Notes: a model not told the origin generated them from the sequence alone. 64,000 nucleotides of DNA from Lingula anatina (GCF_001039355.2 NW_019775291.1:637536-701535); one strand, 5' to 3'; counted from the first letter of the stretch, positions 46,562 to 59,603 are shown. Program-made: numbers and translations.

Positions 46562-49500
46562 AGGTGGAAAGAATATACCATAGCAACCAAAATTACTGGC
46601 CAAGATCGTGTAATACAATTACTGGAATGCTGTGATGAAACTCTTAGGAAAAATATCACCCGCTCAGCTGGTGGAACTCTTACAAACAAAAGTGAAGAAG
46701 AGGTACTATCTGCTATCAAGAGACTGGCAGTACGTGAAGAAAATCCCATGGTTGCCCGAGTCATTCTACATGAGATGCGGCAGGACAGAGAAGAACCAAT
46801 TCGTCAGTTTGGGGCAAGAATCAAAGGTCAAGCTAGCATTTGTAAATTTACACTTAAATGCCCTAACTGTGAAACAGATGTAGATTACACAGATTGCATA
46901 TTAAGGGACATTTTAAGTCGTGGCATAGCCGATAATGAAATCCAGCTAGACCTGCTTGGAAATATGAACCAGAACATGGACCTTGAAGATGTGTTCAGAT
47001 TTATTGAATCTAAAGAATCTGGGAAACGTTCATCAGCGACATTAAATGCTTCCGAAGGTGCCCATGCCACTAGCTCGTACAGACGCGCTCAAAGGTATGC
47101 AAAGTCTGATAAAGCTGAGATATGCAGTTACTGTGGGGAAAAAGGCCATGGTATTAAAGCACCATTTCGCACACGTCAGAAAATGTGCCCAGCATACAAC
47201 CATATCTGCAAACACTGTGAACGCAGTCACCACTTCGACCACATGTGTCGCAACAAGAACAAACCCAAGCTTGGTCCCCCATCTTCATCCAATACCAAAA
47301 CACAGTCAGTAACTAATCATGGGGAATCTGCTTTTATGGAGCATAGCAATGAGTCATTTTATACGCTATGTACAATAGGTGAATTGGACCACGACCGAGC
47401 TGCAAATGCCATTGCATTAGATCACCACCTATATAATCAGCTGAATGACAAGTGGATCAAAAGTAAATCAAGACCTCAACCATATATATCATTACAAGCC
47501 ACTGTATCCTCTCAAGATTATTCTGATCTTGGCTTCAATGTAGACCTTCCAACTACATCTACGATGCTCAATGTAATGGCTGACACTGGATGTCAAAGCT
47601 GTCTTGCTGGTATTAAAGCAATCCAACCCCTTCAGTTAACTGAAAAGGATCTCATTCCAGTTAAAATGAAAATGCATGCAGCAAATAACAAAGGAATTAA
47701 CATTCTGGGTGCTGTAATATTACGATTCTCGGGTGAAGACAAGCTTGGAAAACACCACACAACGAGACAGATCGTCTACATCACAGACAATTCAGACAGA
47801 ATATTCCTCAGCAGAGAAGCATGCGTTGACCTCGGTCTCATTTCCATTGACTTCCCTCAAGTTGGAGATGCTTGTCAAACAGCCGGTGATACAAAAAGAT
47901 ATGAAACAAATGCCGATTGTGAATGCCCAAAACGCCAACCTCCGCCTTCACGTCCAACATCTATTCCTTATCCAGCAACAGAAGAAAACCGTCAGCGGCT
48001 TCAGCAATGGCTTATTGACTATTACAGATCCAGCTCTTTTAACATGTGTACCCACCAGCCACTCACAATGATGAATGGATCCCCTATGAGACTAATGGTG
48101 GACTCTGAAGCAGAACCCAAAGCATACCATACCCCTTTACCAGTACCACTACACTGGCAAGACCAAGTCAAGGCTGGCTTAGACCAAGATGTGAAACTAG
48201 GTGTTATTGAACCCGTTCCACTAGGAGAACCAGTTACATGGTGCCATAGGATGGTCGTTTGTGCAAAGAAGAATGGCAAACTTCGCAGAACTGTTGATCT
48301 TCAAGCATTAAATGCCCATGCTAAACGTGAAACACATCATACTCAATCACCGTTTCATCAAGCAAGATCTGTTCCACAAGGTAAAAAGAAGACAGTCTTT
48401 GATGCATGGAACGGCTATCACAGCGTCCCACTTCATGAAGATGACAGACATCTCACCACATTCATAACACCATGGGGGCGCTATCGGTATTGCGTTGCTC
48501 CTCAAGGATATATCGCTTCTGGTGATGCCTACACCCACCGTTATGATGATATTGTTTCCAACATTCCCAGAAAAACTAAATGTGTAGATGATACTCTACT
48601 ATGGGCAAATTCTATTGAAGAAAGCTTTTGGCAAGCTGTTGAATGGTTGGATATATGTGGAAAAAATGGGATAACTTTCAACATTGATAAATTTGTATTT
48701 GCTGCAGACCAGGTGGATTTTGCTGGATTCACAATAACAATGGACAGTGTAAAACCTTGTCCTAAATACCTGCAGGCAATTACAGAATTCCCAACACCTA
48801 AAAACATCACAGATGTACGTTCTTGGTTTGGTCTCCTAAATCAGGTTTCTTATGCCTTCAGCATGGCCAATAGGATGTTACCATTTCGTGAGCTACTCAA
48901 ACCTGGCACGCCTTTCAAATGGACTGAAGAATTAGATCAAATTTTTCAGGAATCCAAACAAGTAATCATCAATGAAATAGAAGAGGGTGTCAAGATATAC
49001 GACAAGAACAAAACAACTTGCCTAGCCACAGATTGGTCTAAAAGTGGAATAGGATTTTGGTTATTCCAGAAACATTGCAATTGTATAGTGGCAAAACCAT
49101 TTTGCTGCAAAACGGGATGGAAAATTGTCCTTGTAGGTAGTAGATTCACACATCCTGCTGAATCCAGATATGCACCTGTGGAAGGGGAAGCACTAGCCGT
49201 GGCTTATGCTTTAGACAAAGCAAGATTCTTTGTTCTGGGATGCACTGACCTAGTGATAGCTGTTGACCATAAGCCACTTCTCAAAATCTTTGGAGACAGA
49301 TCCCTGGATGCCATATCCAACACACGTCTCAGGAACCTCAAGGAACGTACTCTCCGTTACAGGTTCCGTATCATTCATCTTCCAGGTGCTAAGCAGAAAG
49401 CCGCAGATGCAATATCTCGTCACCCAACAGGGGAACAGCACCCACCCAAAATGCAGCTTCAAGATGATATTTCTAGTACTGCTGAATCTTATGACTTACC

Positions 49501-50901
49501 TTATTCCGCTGACATCTTTCACTCTTTCATAGGAGGCATCAAACTAATGGATGGTGTAAATGATTACACTGACATTGAGGAAAATTTGATTGACTCTGCT
49601 ATTTATGCCCTTGATTCCACAATTAAGTCAATTACATGGAACCAAGTTAGGCAGGCTACAGCAAGTGATGAAAATATGAATCAGCTACTGTCAATCATTG
49701 AGTCAGGAATCCCCAAACACCGCCATGAATTGCCACCTCCATTGCGTGAATACCACCAATTCAGGGAACACATCTACAGTGTTGATGGTGTTATTATTTA
49801 CAAGGATCGCATTATTATACCACCATGCCTTAGGGAACAAATACTTTCTGCACTTCACGCTGCTCACCAAGGCATCTCATCCATGATATCCAGAGCAGAG
49901 GCTTCTGTATTCTGGCCAGGTATAACTGCGGACATCACTGCTGTGCGTGCAAATTGTAACCATTGTCACCAGATTGCACCATCACAACCTTCTGCGCCAC
50001 CCTACAATCCCATACCACCAAAGTATCCTTTCCAGTGCATCTGTGCAGATTTTTTCATGTTTAAGGGTACTCACTACTTGGTCATTGTTGACAGATACTC
50101 CAACTGGCCAATTGTAGAATATGCATCTGGAGGATCTAAAGGACTAATAACTAGTCTACGCCGTGCATTCTCTACTTATGGGATCCCAGAGGAATTGGCT
50201 TCCGATGGAGGCCCTGAATTCACTTCTTCTGAAACACGCAAATTCCTTGAAGATTGGGGTGTACATCACCGTTTATCATCTGTAGCATTTCCCCACAGCA
50301 ATTGTCGCGCTGAAGTTGGTGTCAAAACAGTCAAACGATTGCTTATGAACAATACAGGACCAAATGGTGAGTTGGACACCAATTCAGTGCAGCGTGCAAT
50401 ATTACAGTACCGTAATACACCTGATCCAGATACAAAACTGTCCCCTGCAATGTGTATATTTGGAAGGCCAATAAGGGATTTTATTCCAATACTACCAGGT
50501 CGATACGAACCACATCCTACATGGAAGTCAACATTAGCAGCACGTGAGGAAGCACTCCGTAACAGACATATGAGATCCGCAGATCACTGGAGTGAACACA
50601 CTAGACGCCTACCACCACTTGCTATTGGAGACCACGTTCGTATTCAGAATCAGACTGGTCCGCATCCAAATAAATGGGACAAAACTGGCACTATTACTGA
50701 AGTAAAACAGTTTGACCAGTACCTGGTGAAAGTTGATGGATCTGGACGTGTGACACTACGCAATAGAAAATTCTTAAGGAAATTCATTCCGTATGTGTCA
50801 TCTCTACCTCGTCACTCTATCATTGATGACCTAAAGCACAGATTTTACATACAACAGCCTACAGTCAACAATGACACACCTACATTCAGCAAATTACCAG
50901 A
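46562..50901 (+). CDS. Fused Gag-Pol of a Mag-like Ty3/Gypsy element
   Basis: One uninterrupted frame. The Gag part is identical in kind to 45199-45922. Protease: [14 protein letters not shown] (about 47570-47610). [28 protein letters not shown] and the catalytic CVDDTLLW (about 48580-48603). RNase [29 protein letters not shown] and [13 protein letters not shown]. Integrase: H-H-C-C finger (HAAHQG...CNHCHQ), then D (CADFFMFKG), D ([10 protein letters not shown]) and E ([12 protein letters not shown]), and a basic C-terminal domain ([18 protein letters not shown]). Gag zinc knuckles with CPA resemble Mag-clade elements. There is no frameshift or stop between gag and pol, so the polyprotein seems intact, unlike the 19.8-26.4 kb element. 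The natural stop is not seen, because the frame enters a telomere-type repeat after a single N at 50902. Confidence 0.88.
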
Positions 50902-50903
50902 NC

Positions 50904-50943
50904 CCCTAACCCTAACCCTAACCCTAACCCTAACCCTAACCTT
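50904..50943. repeat. Telomere-type (CCCTAA)n tract
   Basis: About six and a half uninterrupted CCCTAA units directly follow an N at 50902 and precede CTTACAGTATG. Confidence 0.95.
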
Positions 50944-52084
50944 ACAGTATGAATATATTTCTTAAGTTGAATTTTGTAAAGAAATGTGTCGTTAAAAGTT
51001 ATCTTTATTAGTTACAATATAATTAGTTTTTGAAGTTATATAATTGATTCAGTGTTGCAGTGTTAAATAATTACTCTATTTCTGCGAAGTGAACCCCAAA
51101 CGTGCTGGAATACACATGTAAATAAGCTACCTAATCTGATCACTGCTCACTATGCCACTCAGGTGTATCGTTTGAATATGCTCATTCATGTGACTGGGGC
51201 ACATTCATCTTCACTCAGAACAAAGACACTCAGATCAGACTCAGACCAGACAGAGGGTGTAACGCAGTTTTCTTTCTCTAAGCCTCCAAAATTATGTAAG
51301 TTCTATACTAATTTCATATAGTTATTTTATAAGGACTATTTTTTATTTGTAAGGAATATCGTTAGGTATTTCTGTATTTTGTAAGGCAATTTTGTACTTT
51401 TTATTGATTAGCAGTACTACAGTACAATATGATGCAGTGCAGTTTTAAAAATATAGACACAAAATTCAATTAATTCGCAAAACCTAACCCAATATATTTA
51501 TTCTTTTTGTTACTGTCTATTTGATACGGTCCACTTCACCAGCGCAAGCGTTATTCACAATGCTTACTTGACTGTGCATTATGAGTATTGCAACTGTTAG
51601 ATTAAACTGCAGGGGACTGGGGGAGTGTTACATAAAAGAAGAGACGTACTGAATTATTTGAAACAATAATATAATTCAGTATATTGTCTTCAAGATACTC
51701 AACTTACAGAAAACGACAAAAAACCAATTGAGAACTTATTTTTGGGGAGGGGGGGGGTGCAAATCCTCAATAGCTTAGGAAGATCGTACTCAAAAGGTAC
51801 TAAGTACTGCCATACGTTTCAATAACAACTTTTAGTGTAAAAGTTTAAGTGATGTGATAACACGAGTGATTAAATGGTAGTTGATTTCCTCATAGATCAA
51901 AAATTATCTGTTATTAATGATTAATGTGTATGGAGCAAATAGAGACTTTTTACGAATACATGTATCTGTGATATTATTTTTATAGCTACAGTAAGATAAA
52001 CAACCCAAGATTAGACAAGAGATTTTACGACTGAAAGAGAACTTTAAATACAAACCCATGGAGAGTGAAACATTATTAGCATAA
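50944..52084. other. Intergenic DNA, nothing recognised
   Basis: AT-rich, with no supported exon, LTR or RNA gene. Confidence 0.4.
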
Positions 52085-52560
52085 GACGCAATAGAAGCGT
52101 GGACGACGCCCTCAGTATGTGCATACACAGCATTTTAGAACACGTGGACAAGAAAAACACAAATGCAAGGATCTTATTCATAGGCTACAGATCGGCTTTT
52201 AACACCATTATCCCACAAAAAACTTTATTTCAAGCTTTTTAATGACCTGAAATTTCTTATATTTTTATGCAGTTGTATATTAGATTTTTTTATCAGACAG
52301 AAATCAGGCAGTGAAAGTGGATACAAGCATTTCTGATACTGTGTTTTTTAATACATGTGCGCCTCAGGATTGTGTCACCATGTTTGTACAGATTGTTCAC
52401 GTTTGATTTTTATCCGTCCCATGGAAGTAATTGCATTGTGAAGTTTGCTGATGACACTGTTTTAATTGGTTTAATAAGTGATAATGACGAGACCTTGTAC
52501 AAGAGCAACGTAAACTTGGTTGTTCAATGGTGTAACGATAACTGTCTGTTACTGAATGTA
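52085..52560 (+). pseudogene. Non-LTR reverse transcriptase remnant
   Basis: Broken frames encode NRSVDDALSMCIHSILEHVD, then FIGYRSAFNTIIPQ (RT motif region 3), then KFADDTVLIGLISDNDETLY with VNLVVQWCNDNCLLLN (the catalytic ADD motif and following helix). The latter closely parallels the element at 10.5-11.5 kb (FADDTTLVGLIHHNDEMTYR). Several frame changes and stops; no 5' or 3' end. Confidence 0.72.
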
Positions 52561-52646
52561 CATATATCAGACACGGCACCCTCTTGTACAGTGGTGTAAA
52601 GATAACTGTTACTGAATGTACATATATCAGACACGGCACCTTCTTG
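52529..52646. repeat. 60-bp tandem duplication
   Basis: The block ending TACTGAATGTACATATATCA with GACACGGCACC occurs twice at a 60-bp spacing, at the 3' end of the RT remnant. Confidence 0.85.
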
Positions 52647-53089
52647 CCTGGTACGCAGTATGATAGCGTTGATTCTGAGCAGTGTTGGAAAATAGTGCAT
52701 CTCATCAACATTCACGCGCTACTGCCATTTCCCCTGTTTTCGTTTCGGTGCGGAGTCTGGTAGTTGGGTAGGCCTGAATTCGCGACCACCCCTCCCTCCT
52801 TCCTGCTACATGACACTCCCGGTAGAAACACCTTTTACAATTTACTCATGTGCCTTTACACCACTCCCTTAAATCACTCCCAATTTCGATTTTAGATAGT
52901 TATACTGTTACAGACAAAACTCAGCTCAATCCATGCCTAGAAACAAAGTTTCTGAAACTGAGAAACATGACCGTGATCAAATGTCATAAGGCTTACATTA
53001 CGGTCTTACGCTGTAATTTGATGATTTTTTTAATGTATATATTAAATTATAATTTATTTAATTCTATATTTATATCGTTCTGTTCACGT

Positions 53090-53113
53090 GTTAACATTTA
53101 TTTATTTATGTAT

Positions 53114-53155
<42 letters not shown>

Positions 53156-53180
53156 TTTTTATTTATTTTATTTTTTTTTT
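53090..53180. repeat. (TTTA)n / poly-T low-complexity tract
   Basis: Repeated ATTT units grade into T-runs and then a GGAGGGG patch. Confidence 0.9.
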
Positions 53181-53766
53181 GGAGGGGTGGATAAAAAAGG
53201 AACCCCCCTCTTGGAACTCCTGGATCCACCCCTGCACACAAAAAAAGGACAGGAAGAAATTAAATAGAGACCACAAGGACGGCAGTTGAAAGAAAGAAGT
53301 GGAGGGGGCTTAGTCCATGGAGTGTACCAATAATCCTTAATACATGGGCACCACGAGGACTGCCTGCTGCTGATGATGATGTATGCACTTATTGATCCTT
53401 TATGTTTTTCAAAATGATATAGTTATGTCAAAAACGAGATTCATGTCCTACAAGAGTGTACTTTATATACAGACTTAAGAAATCAGTACAAAAATGACAT
53501 ACAAACAATGACCATAACAGATGCTATTTCTTCGAGAAACAGTGACTTTAATAAAAGATTGGCAGGTTAATTGTATCATTGTAACAAAAAAGAAAAATTA
53601 TAACAAGACCGCTGACTAAGTGGACGCCATGTATATCTCTATTTTCATATTTATACCTTTGTTACTTTTACTATATGTGTTCATCCTCTAAGATAATGTG
53701 TTGAAATATGTACTCTGCAGGGACTGAAGGCCTGAAATACAAAATAAATAAAACTTGAATTTTGTT

Positions 53767-54509
53767 CAAGATAAATGTGCAAAGGTAGCACCACTGCTTA
53801 CATTGGTTTTGTTATGGGATTCGCACCACATGTCTCTAAATAATTGATGTCATGCCCATGCAAATATGTACACCCTATAGCAATTGTAAAATTAATTACA
53901 AAACGTCTCCTAGAAAATATTTTGATAAGCTACAAACAATATGCCATTTATTTTAATGTGATGAAAGAACCGCAACATCTTTACAATGTAAACCATTGAT
54001 GACTTACCTTAGCCCTTCAGGGGAGTCCTGACGACAAACAACCTGGTAAGAAGTGTTTTCTCTGCAAACAATGATTTATCTAAGACAATCAATTATCTTT
54101 AAGAAATAAAGCATCAAGGTATTCGGGTTGGTATTAGTTGTTTCCTCCTTCTATCTTTTTCTGAAATCCCAATAGATTCTTTAACGCGCAAAAACTTTCA
54201 TGTGATAAAACTGATTTTTGCCGTTCTACACCTTGAAAAAGACAGAGAAAGTGAGATTCCAATACCTTTATATATGGTATTGGAGTTTAATGTTGCATTG
54301 TTCATGACTTCTGGCTGTTTACTTGAAGACATACTATGAGGAGGTACATAAGTGTTAACACATTGTTCATTGGTACTGTATGTTATACATTTTAAGATAC
54401 AGGAGAGGTATATTTGCGGGAGACGGGGAGATTTATAAAAACGTTAATTCCATCGCGGTGTTTTTAATGTCAATTTATTCTATCATATCGACGGCTAATC
54501 GGATTTGAT
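53767..54509. repeat. Diverged about 740-bp tandem duplication, copy 1
   Basis: Aligns by eye with 54699-55371, offset about 932. Shared blocks include GATAAATGT, TGATGACTT-CCTTAGCCCTT, GACGACAAAC/GAAGACAAAC and TCGACGGCTA. Confidence 0.75.
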
Positions 54510-54512
54510 GAT

Positions 54513-54513
54513 C

Positions 54514-54538
<25 letters not shown>
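54513..54538. repeat. (TG)n microsatellite
   Basis: About 13 TG units between the two halves of the 53.8-55.4 kb duplication. Confidence 0.9.
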
Positions 54539-54544
<6 letters not shown>

Positions 54545-54698
54545 TAGATTGTTAATGAGAAACAATCATCTTAAGCCCTTCCCTATCCCAAACCGTTATT
54601 CTGACTCTAACCCCAAAACCATAAAAACCCTTACCCTCAACTTAAAATTTAATTCCTAAGCATTTACCCTTAGGTTTTGATTCTGATGAATTTTGCTC

Positions 54699-55371
54699 AT
54701 GATAAATGTCAAAATATAGCGCCAGTGTTTTACATTGATTTCGCTATGTGATTCAGTCCACATGTTTCTTAATAATTCACGCTATGTTCATGCAAACAAG
54801 CACATCCTATGGCGATTCTAAAATGAAATACAAATTGTTTTCTAAAAAAAAACTTTTTGATAAGTTACAGTAAACAAAACATTATTTATTCATAATGTGA
54901 TGACATCTTTATATTGTAATTCATGATGACTTTCCTTAGCCCTTAAAGGGGGTTCCTGAAGACAAACAAACTGATAAGAATTGTTTGTTCTATTAACAAA
55001 GCTTCATTGCTGACAAGCATGTCTCTTTAACAAATTGATTGTAATGGTTTCCTGGGAGGCAAATACTAGTTATTACCTTTTGCAACACTTTTCTGAAATT
55101 CTAACAGACTGTTTAACACAAAAGCCTTCAGATGATAAATCATCTTTTTATCTACAGCTAGAGAAAGACATAACATATAGTGAAAATCCAATAACTTAAT
55201 GTCATAGCTGCTAAGACGTTGTTATTGAGCACTGGCTGTTGTTCACTTGAAGATATACATGTAGGAGAAGAGGATGGTTTTCTCGGGAAACTGGAGAACG
55301 CGAAAAATGGTAATACAATCGTGCTGTTTTAATGTCAGTCATTTCTATCATTTCGACGGCTATTAGGATTA
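54699..55371. repeat. Diverged about 740-bp tandem duplication, copy 2
   Basis: Partner of 53767-54509, same orientation, with many substitutions and small indels, so it is an old duplication. Confidence 0.75.
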
Positions 55372-55600
55372 ATTAATGTTTCATTACATATATATCTTCC
55401 CAGTGTATACCTATAAGAGATAAAAAGAGGGGGAAAAGAAGCAGGCTAGTGGTTTGAAATATTTATTGTTTATAATTGGAAATTATTATGATAAAATTAT
55501 GATGGAAAACTAACAGATAGGTTATGAATAAGACGTGAACAAAACAATACTAGTTACATGTACGACAAGAAGTAAATGAAGAGAGTGAAAACTTTATATA

Positions 55601-55915
55601 ATTTTATACAAGTATATACAAATTGAACTATAGGCCCTAGTGCCTTATTTTCTACAGTTTGGGATATCATCGTACTAATTTTATACAAGTATATACAAAT
55701 TGAACTATAGGCCCTAGTGCCTTATTTTCTACAGTTTGGGATATCATCGTACTAATTTTGTACAAGTATATACAAATTGAACTATAGGCCCTAGTGCCTT
55801 ATTTTCTACAGTTTGGGATATCATCGTACTAATTTTATACAAGTATATACAAATTGAACTATAGGCCCTAGTGCCTTATTTTCTACAGTTTGGGATATCA
55901 TCGTACTAATTTTGC
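55601..55915. repeat. 77-bp tandem repeat, four units
   Basis: The unit containing CAAGTATATACAAATTGAAC then TATAGGCCCTAGTGCC recurs at 55611, 55688, 55765 and 55842, almost without mismatch. Confidence 0.95.
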
Positions 55916-56237
55916 ATATGAATATCCATAATTCGTTTTTGAAGAAGATGATTTGTTTATCAGATATTGCATGGCAGACGAGTAGTTGAAATTATTCATG
56001 TCATTTAAAACAGTCATCAGAGGTCTGGTGATGCCGGATGTTAAGACCTTTTATGAAGTAATGAGTGTGATCTTCCGTGGTGTGTACAGTTTATTTGTAT
56101 CATTACCTGAAAAGTAGTCATGTCTGTATTTAATCTTCTTCTAACATTTTTGCTTTATCTTAACACAAAGACACAGAAAAAAGTCACCCCGGGTAGTTCG
56201 CTGCTTGCTTATTCTGAACACCGACACAGAAAATAGT

Positions 56238-56238
<1 letters not shown>

Positions 56239-56270
<32 letters not shown>
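56239..56270. repeat. Poly-T run
   Basis: About 32 consecutive T. It may be the A-tail of a minus-strand retroposed sequence, but no body was recognised. Confidence 0.8.
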
Positions 56271-56272
<2 letters not shown>

Positions 56273-56400
56273 CGTCAGTGTCGTCAGCTATTTAATTTAT
56301 TTTTGTTTGTTTGTTTGTTTGTCTTGTTTACTTGGTGTGAGTGGCGCCCTCCTATATGTTGGATGATTGGTGTTCAGTTCAGTGGAAAACGTCACCATGT

Positions 56401-56495
56401 ATAGTCATGATTTGAACATGCCCGGTATTGTACAGTTAGCGAATACGTGGAGGCAACATTGTTATGTATGTACTTTTTAGTTATTTAATGTATGT
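56401..56495. repeat. 95-bp exact direct repeat, copy 1
   Basis: ATAGTCATGATTTGAACATG through to AGTTATTTAATGTATGT is repeated without visible mismatch at 58100-58194. Confidence 0.9.
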
Positions 56496-58099
56496 GTTGC
56501 ATTGTAATTTCTTCATGATATTTTTTGTATTGAGTTAAAGTTTTAAAATTTATGTTTATTCTTTTACTTTCATTTGTTTTATTTATTTCACTTATAATTT
56601 CAGTTCACCGCCATCATCTAGCCTCTAGACACGCATGAAAATTAATGTATTCCTCCATTCAATATTTGTGTTGTCATTCGCTACAGGCGCCACGGATAGT
56701 GCGCTGTTAACTTAATCTTTATACCAAAACATAGGCGCCTTTTGCCTTAATACTGCTATCTTGTATATCTGGAATATCAGACGCTTGATGTCTTACCTTC
56801 CTGCGTTGTCCAAGCGAAAAAAGTGGAAAGACGGCCGTTGCTTGGACATGAAACCAAGGGAAAAATATCACTACCTTAGCATACTAACCTTTCAGATGAG
56901 GCGAGTTGACAAACCTTCAGATATTTCATTATATTTTTAGCTTACTTTACAATGTTAAAACAGATTGAGGGGACGCCTTAATGCACGGAGATAGATTGCT
57001 ATCATAGCTGTAACAGGAATAAAGTGCGATAGTGATACAAGTCCACCCTATTATACAGACTTGACATTTAATATGGCATGTTTTTTCCAAACATTTTTTA
57101 TTTTAATTTTTCCTACTTTTCCGACTTAATAATGAAAACAAGGATTTGATTTTTGTTTCAATATCTTAATCTTTCCAATGTAATCGGGACATCAGTTCCT
57201 TAATTGAATTTACCCAATTAAGCAAACAAAAATGCATGGCTCATTCTTGGTCAAACAAACACCATGATAAGACTTATTTCGATCTCCATATTTTCGAAAC
57301 TATCATTTGTGAAGTACGGTCACAGTCTGTGGTGCGTCTGGCCTCGTCTGGCTGCTAGTAGGGCTTTGAAGCGGCAAGATATTCCTTCTGACAGGTTTCT
57401 TAGAGTTCGAACTGGAATAATATTCCAGATAGCTATCAGATGCTAGTCCAATTTGGTTCAGATTTATTGTAGGACCAGTAGGCCGTTGATTGGCTGATTG
57501 GCGAGTACTGGCTACCCACAGATTGCCCATAGGCTTCAGATCTTACAATCTTGATGGTAGCTGCTCAGACTCTTGGTGCTTCAAGTAATCTGCAAATACA
57601 GTTGCTCTACTTGGACGGATATTTTCATTTTGTAATGTAAAAGTGTTCACCATGTGCCTTTTAGCAAATATAAGGCAGTTGTTTTCCAGAATATCCCTGT
57701 ATTGGATCTGGTTCAGGTTTCTATAGCTGACTGCCAGTTAGGTTTTGGCACCAACTGTAGAGTTTGCGTGCATTTGACGAGATGATGACGTAACAAGATT
57801 ATGTAACTAGATGATGGAACCTTTTATTCACTGAGAGGTAGTATCAGAATACCGGAGTATTTTAATACCAAATTATCGTGAATCTGAAATAATAAAATAA
57901 TTAAACAAAAATCAAAGAAAAAATAAAATGTCTAACCAATATTCTGACCTTGTTACATTGTCTTAAACTAACACATGTTCTGACTGCACTCAGACAAATA
58001 TTAAATGTGACAGTTTGTACACACAGCATACATTTACTAGTGGCTCAAAGTAAACAATAACACTTAACTTGTAACATGACACTGCTCAATTTATTAAAC
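56496..58099. other. Interval between exact 95-bp repeats, nothing recognised
   Basis: No coding exon supported. The part at about 57008-57060 resembles 19165-19240. Confidence 0.4.
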
Positions 58100-58194
58100 A
58101 TAGTCATGATTTGAACATGCCCGGTATTGTACAGTTAGCGAATACGTGGAGGCAACATTGTTATGTATGTACTTTTTAGTTATTTAATGTATGT
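58100..58194. repeat. 95-bp exact direct repeat, copy 2
   Basis: Second copy of 56401-56495, same orientation, 1.7 kb apart. Confidence 0.9.
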
Positions 58195-59296
58195 TGAATC
58201 ATTTGACACACTATGAATGTAGTGACATCGAAATATATCAAAAAATAAATTATTTCTAATATAGTATTTGTAACATAAAGAATGGACTATTAATAACATG
58301 TCTCTAACTTAAATAAACAAGTAAATACAGTTTAACACTAACAACTTTGGCCCCTTTTGCCCTTGTGCACGTAATCTCAAGTTTTCCTATAGAATAGATA
58401 TGTTCTTTAGCAAACAGACATTTAATTCTACTAACAATAATTTTCAATCTAAAAAGAAAATGAATATGACACTACTTAAAACCTGATAAACTAATTAAAA
58501 CTGCTTTTTAACTAACTTTTTATAAAATGCTGTGACAAATAATAATTATATAACTTTGATATTAATCATGTGCACTTTTTAAAGAAGAAAATTAGGTAGA
58601 AATGTACATAACATTTATCTGTAGAAGCAAGTTTAGTTTAAACCATGTGGCATGCTCAGGGAACGAAGCACTGAGGGTGATACAATCTTCTATCATTAAA
58701 ATATACCTTTAAAATTGCATTAAAATATAAAATATTGTTACCTTGGTTTCTTGGTGTCACTGCCTAAACGATTTTCATAAATATAAAATTAGATTATCTG
58801 ATCTGACTTGTAAAATTGTTGGATTTTTTCTCTAATGGGTGGAACTACTTCTACTCCCAAAAATGCCTATCTGTGACAATTGATTGATTAGCTTTTGATG
58901 ACCATTTGCACTTAAAGTGGGTTAAGCACTCCAGCTCAGCTGCTGGACATGTGATACCTGGACTTGATAGCCTCTGCTTGTAGCTAAGGATAACAGACTA
59001 AATTAAACTACTCTAACATTATCAAAAAATGTTACACCAACGAGAATTTTGCTCAGAATTAAATGCAGATGCCCCCACCGCACCAAGTTGCTCTGGGAGC
59101 GACACACGCTTAGCCGTAGGCCTCTTGGGAATGTTTGTGAACTTTAACTTGAATTCCTTGGCAGAACAGATGGAATCCGACCTCATAACCCAGCGGGCAA
59201 ATCATGTTGTTACAACGGATTCTTTCTTGATAAACACCTTCACATACAAGGTACAAGCAATGACAGCACTTCTAACTATGACAAAGCACAAACAAG

Positions 59297-59338
<42 letters not shown>

Positions 59339-59590
59339 TATAATGTTTATATAAAGGCTACATAGAGAGATATATGTGTGTTTCGAAATCATTTAACCAG
59401 GCCCGATCTGCACGCCTAGTCTCTGCTGACAGCGCATATTAGATCTCACACTGGAAATGGAATGTTGACTGAACTCAACATTTACATATAATGTACAATC
59501 ACAGTGGTTAAATAAACAACTACAGACACTTAAATCTACAAGGCATGGACACACATTTAGATTTAATTTAATGAATGTGTAGTAAAAAAT
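58195..59590. other. Intergenic DNA, nothing recognised
   Basis: AT-rich, with a (TA)n tract at 59299-59335. No supported gene. Confidence 0.4.
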
Positions 59591-59603
59591 GACAATAAAT
59601 TGT

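Larger units (their letters stand above)
44991..50901 (+). mobile_element. Mag-like Ty3/Gypsy retrotransposon, LTRs not identified
   Basis: Coding region of a Gypsy-order (PR-RT-RH-IN) element with a duplicated gag around an assembly gap. No LTR pair, PBS or polypurine tract could be located. The 3' end is replaced by (CCCTAA)n. Either the assembly lost the ends or the element lies against rearranged sequence. Confidence 0.75.

Noticed and set aside
45881-50965. An apparent 1694-residue frame crossing the N gap
   Set aside because: It bridges 639 undetermined bases and ends by translating a telomeric repeat. Only the part after 46562 and before 50902 is supported.
53200-53360. Possible LINE 3' tail (GACCACAAGGACGGCAGTTG...)
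   Set aside because: Wording resembles LINE tails, but no frame or motif holds up. Left uncalled.
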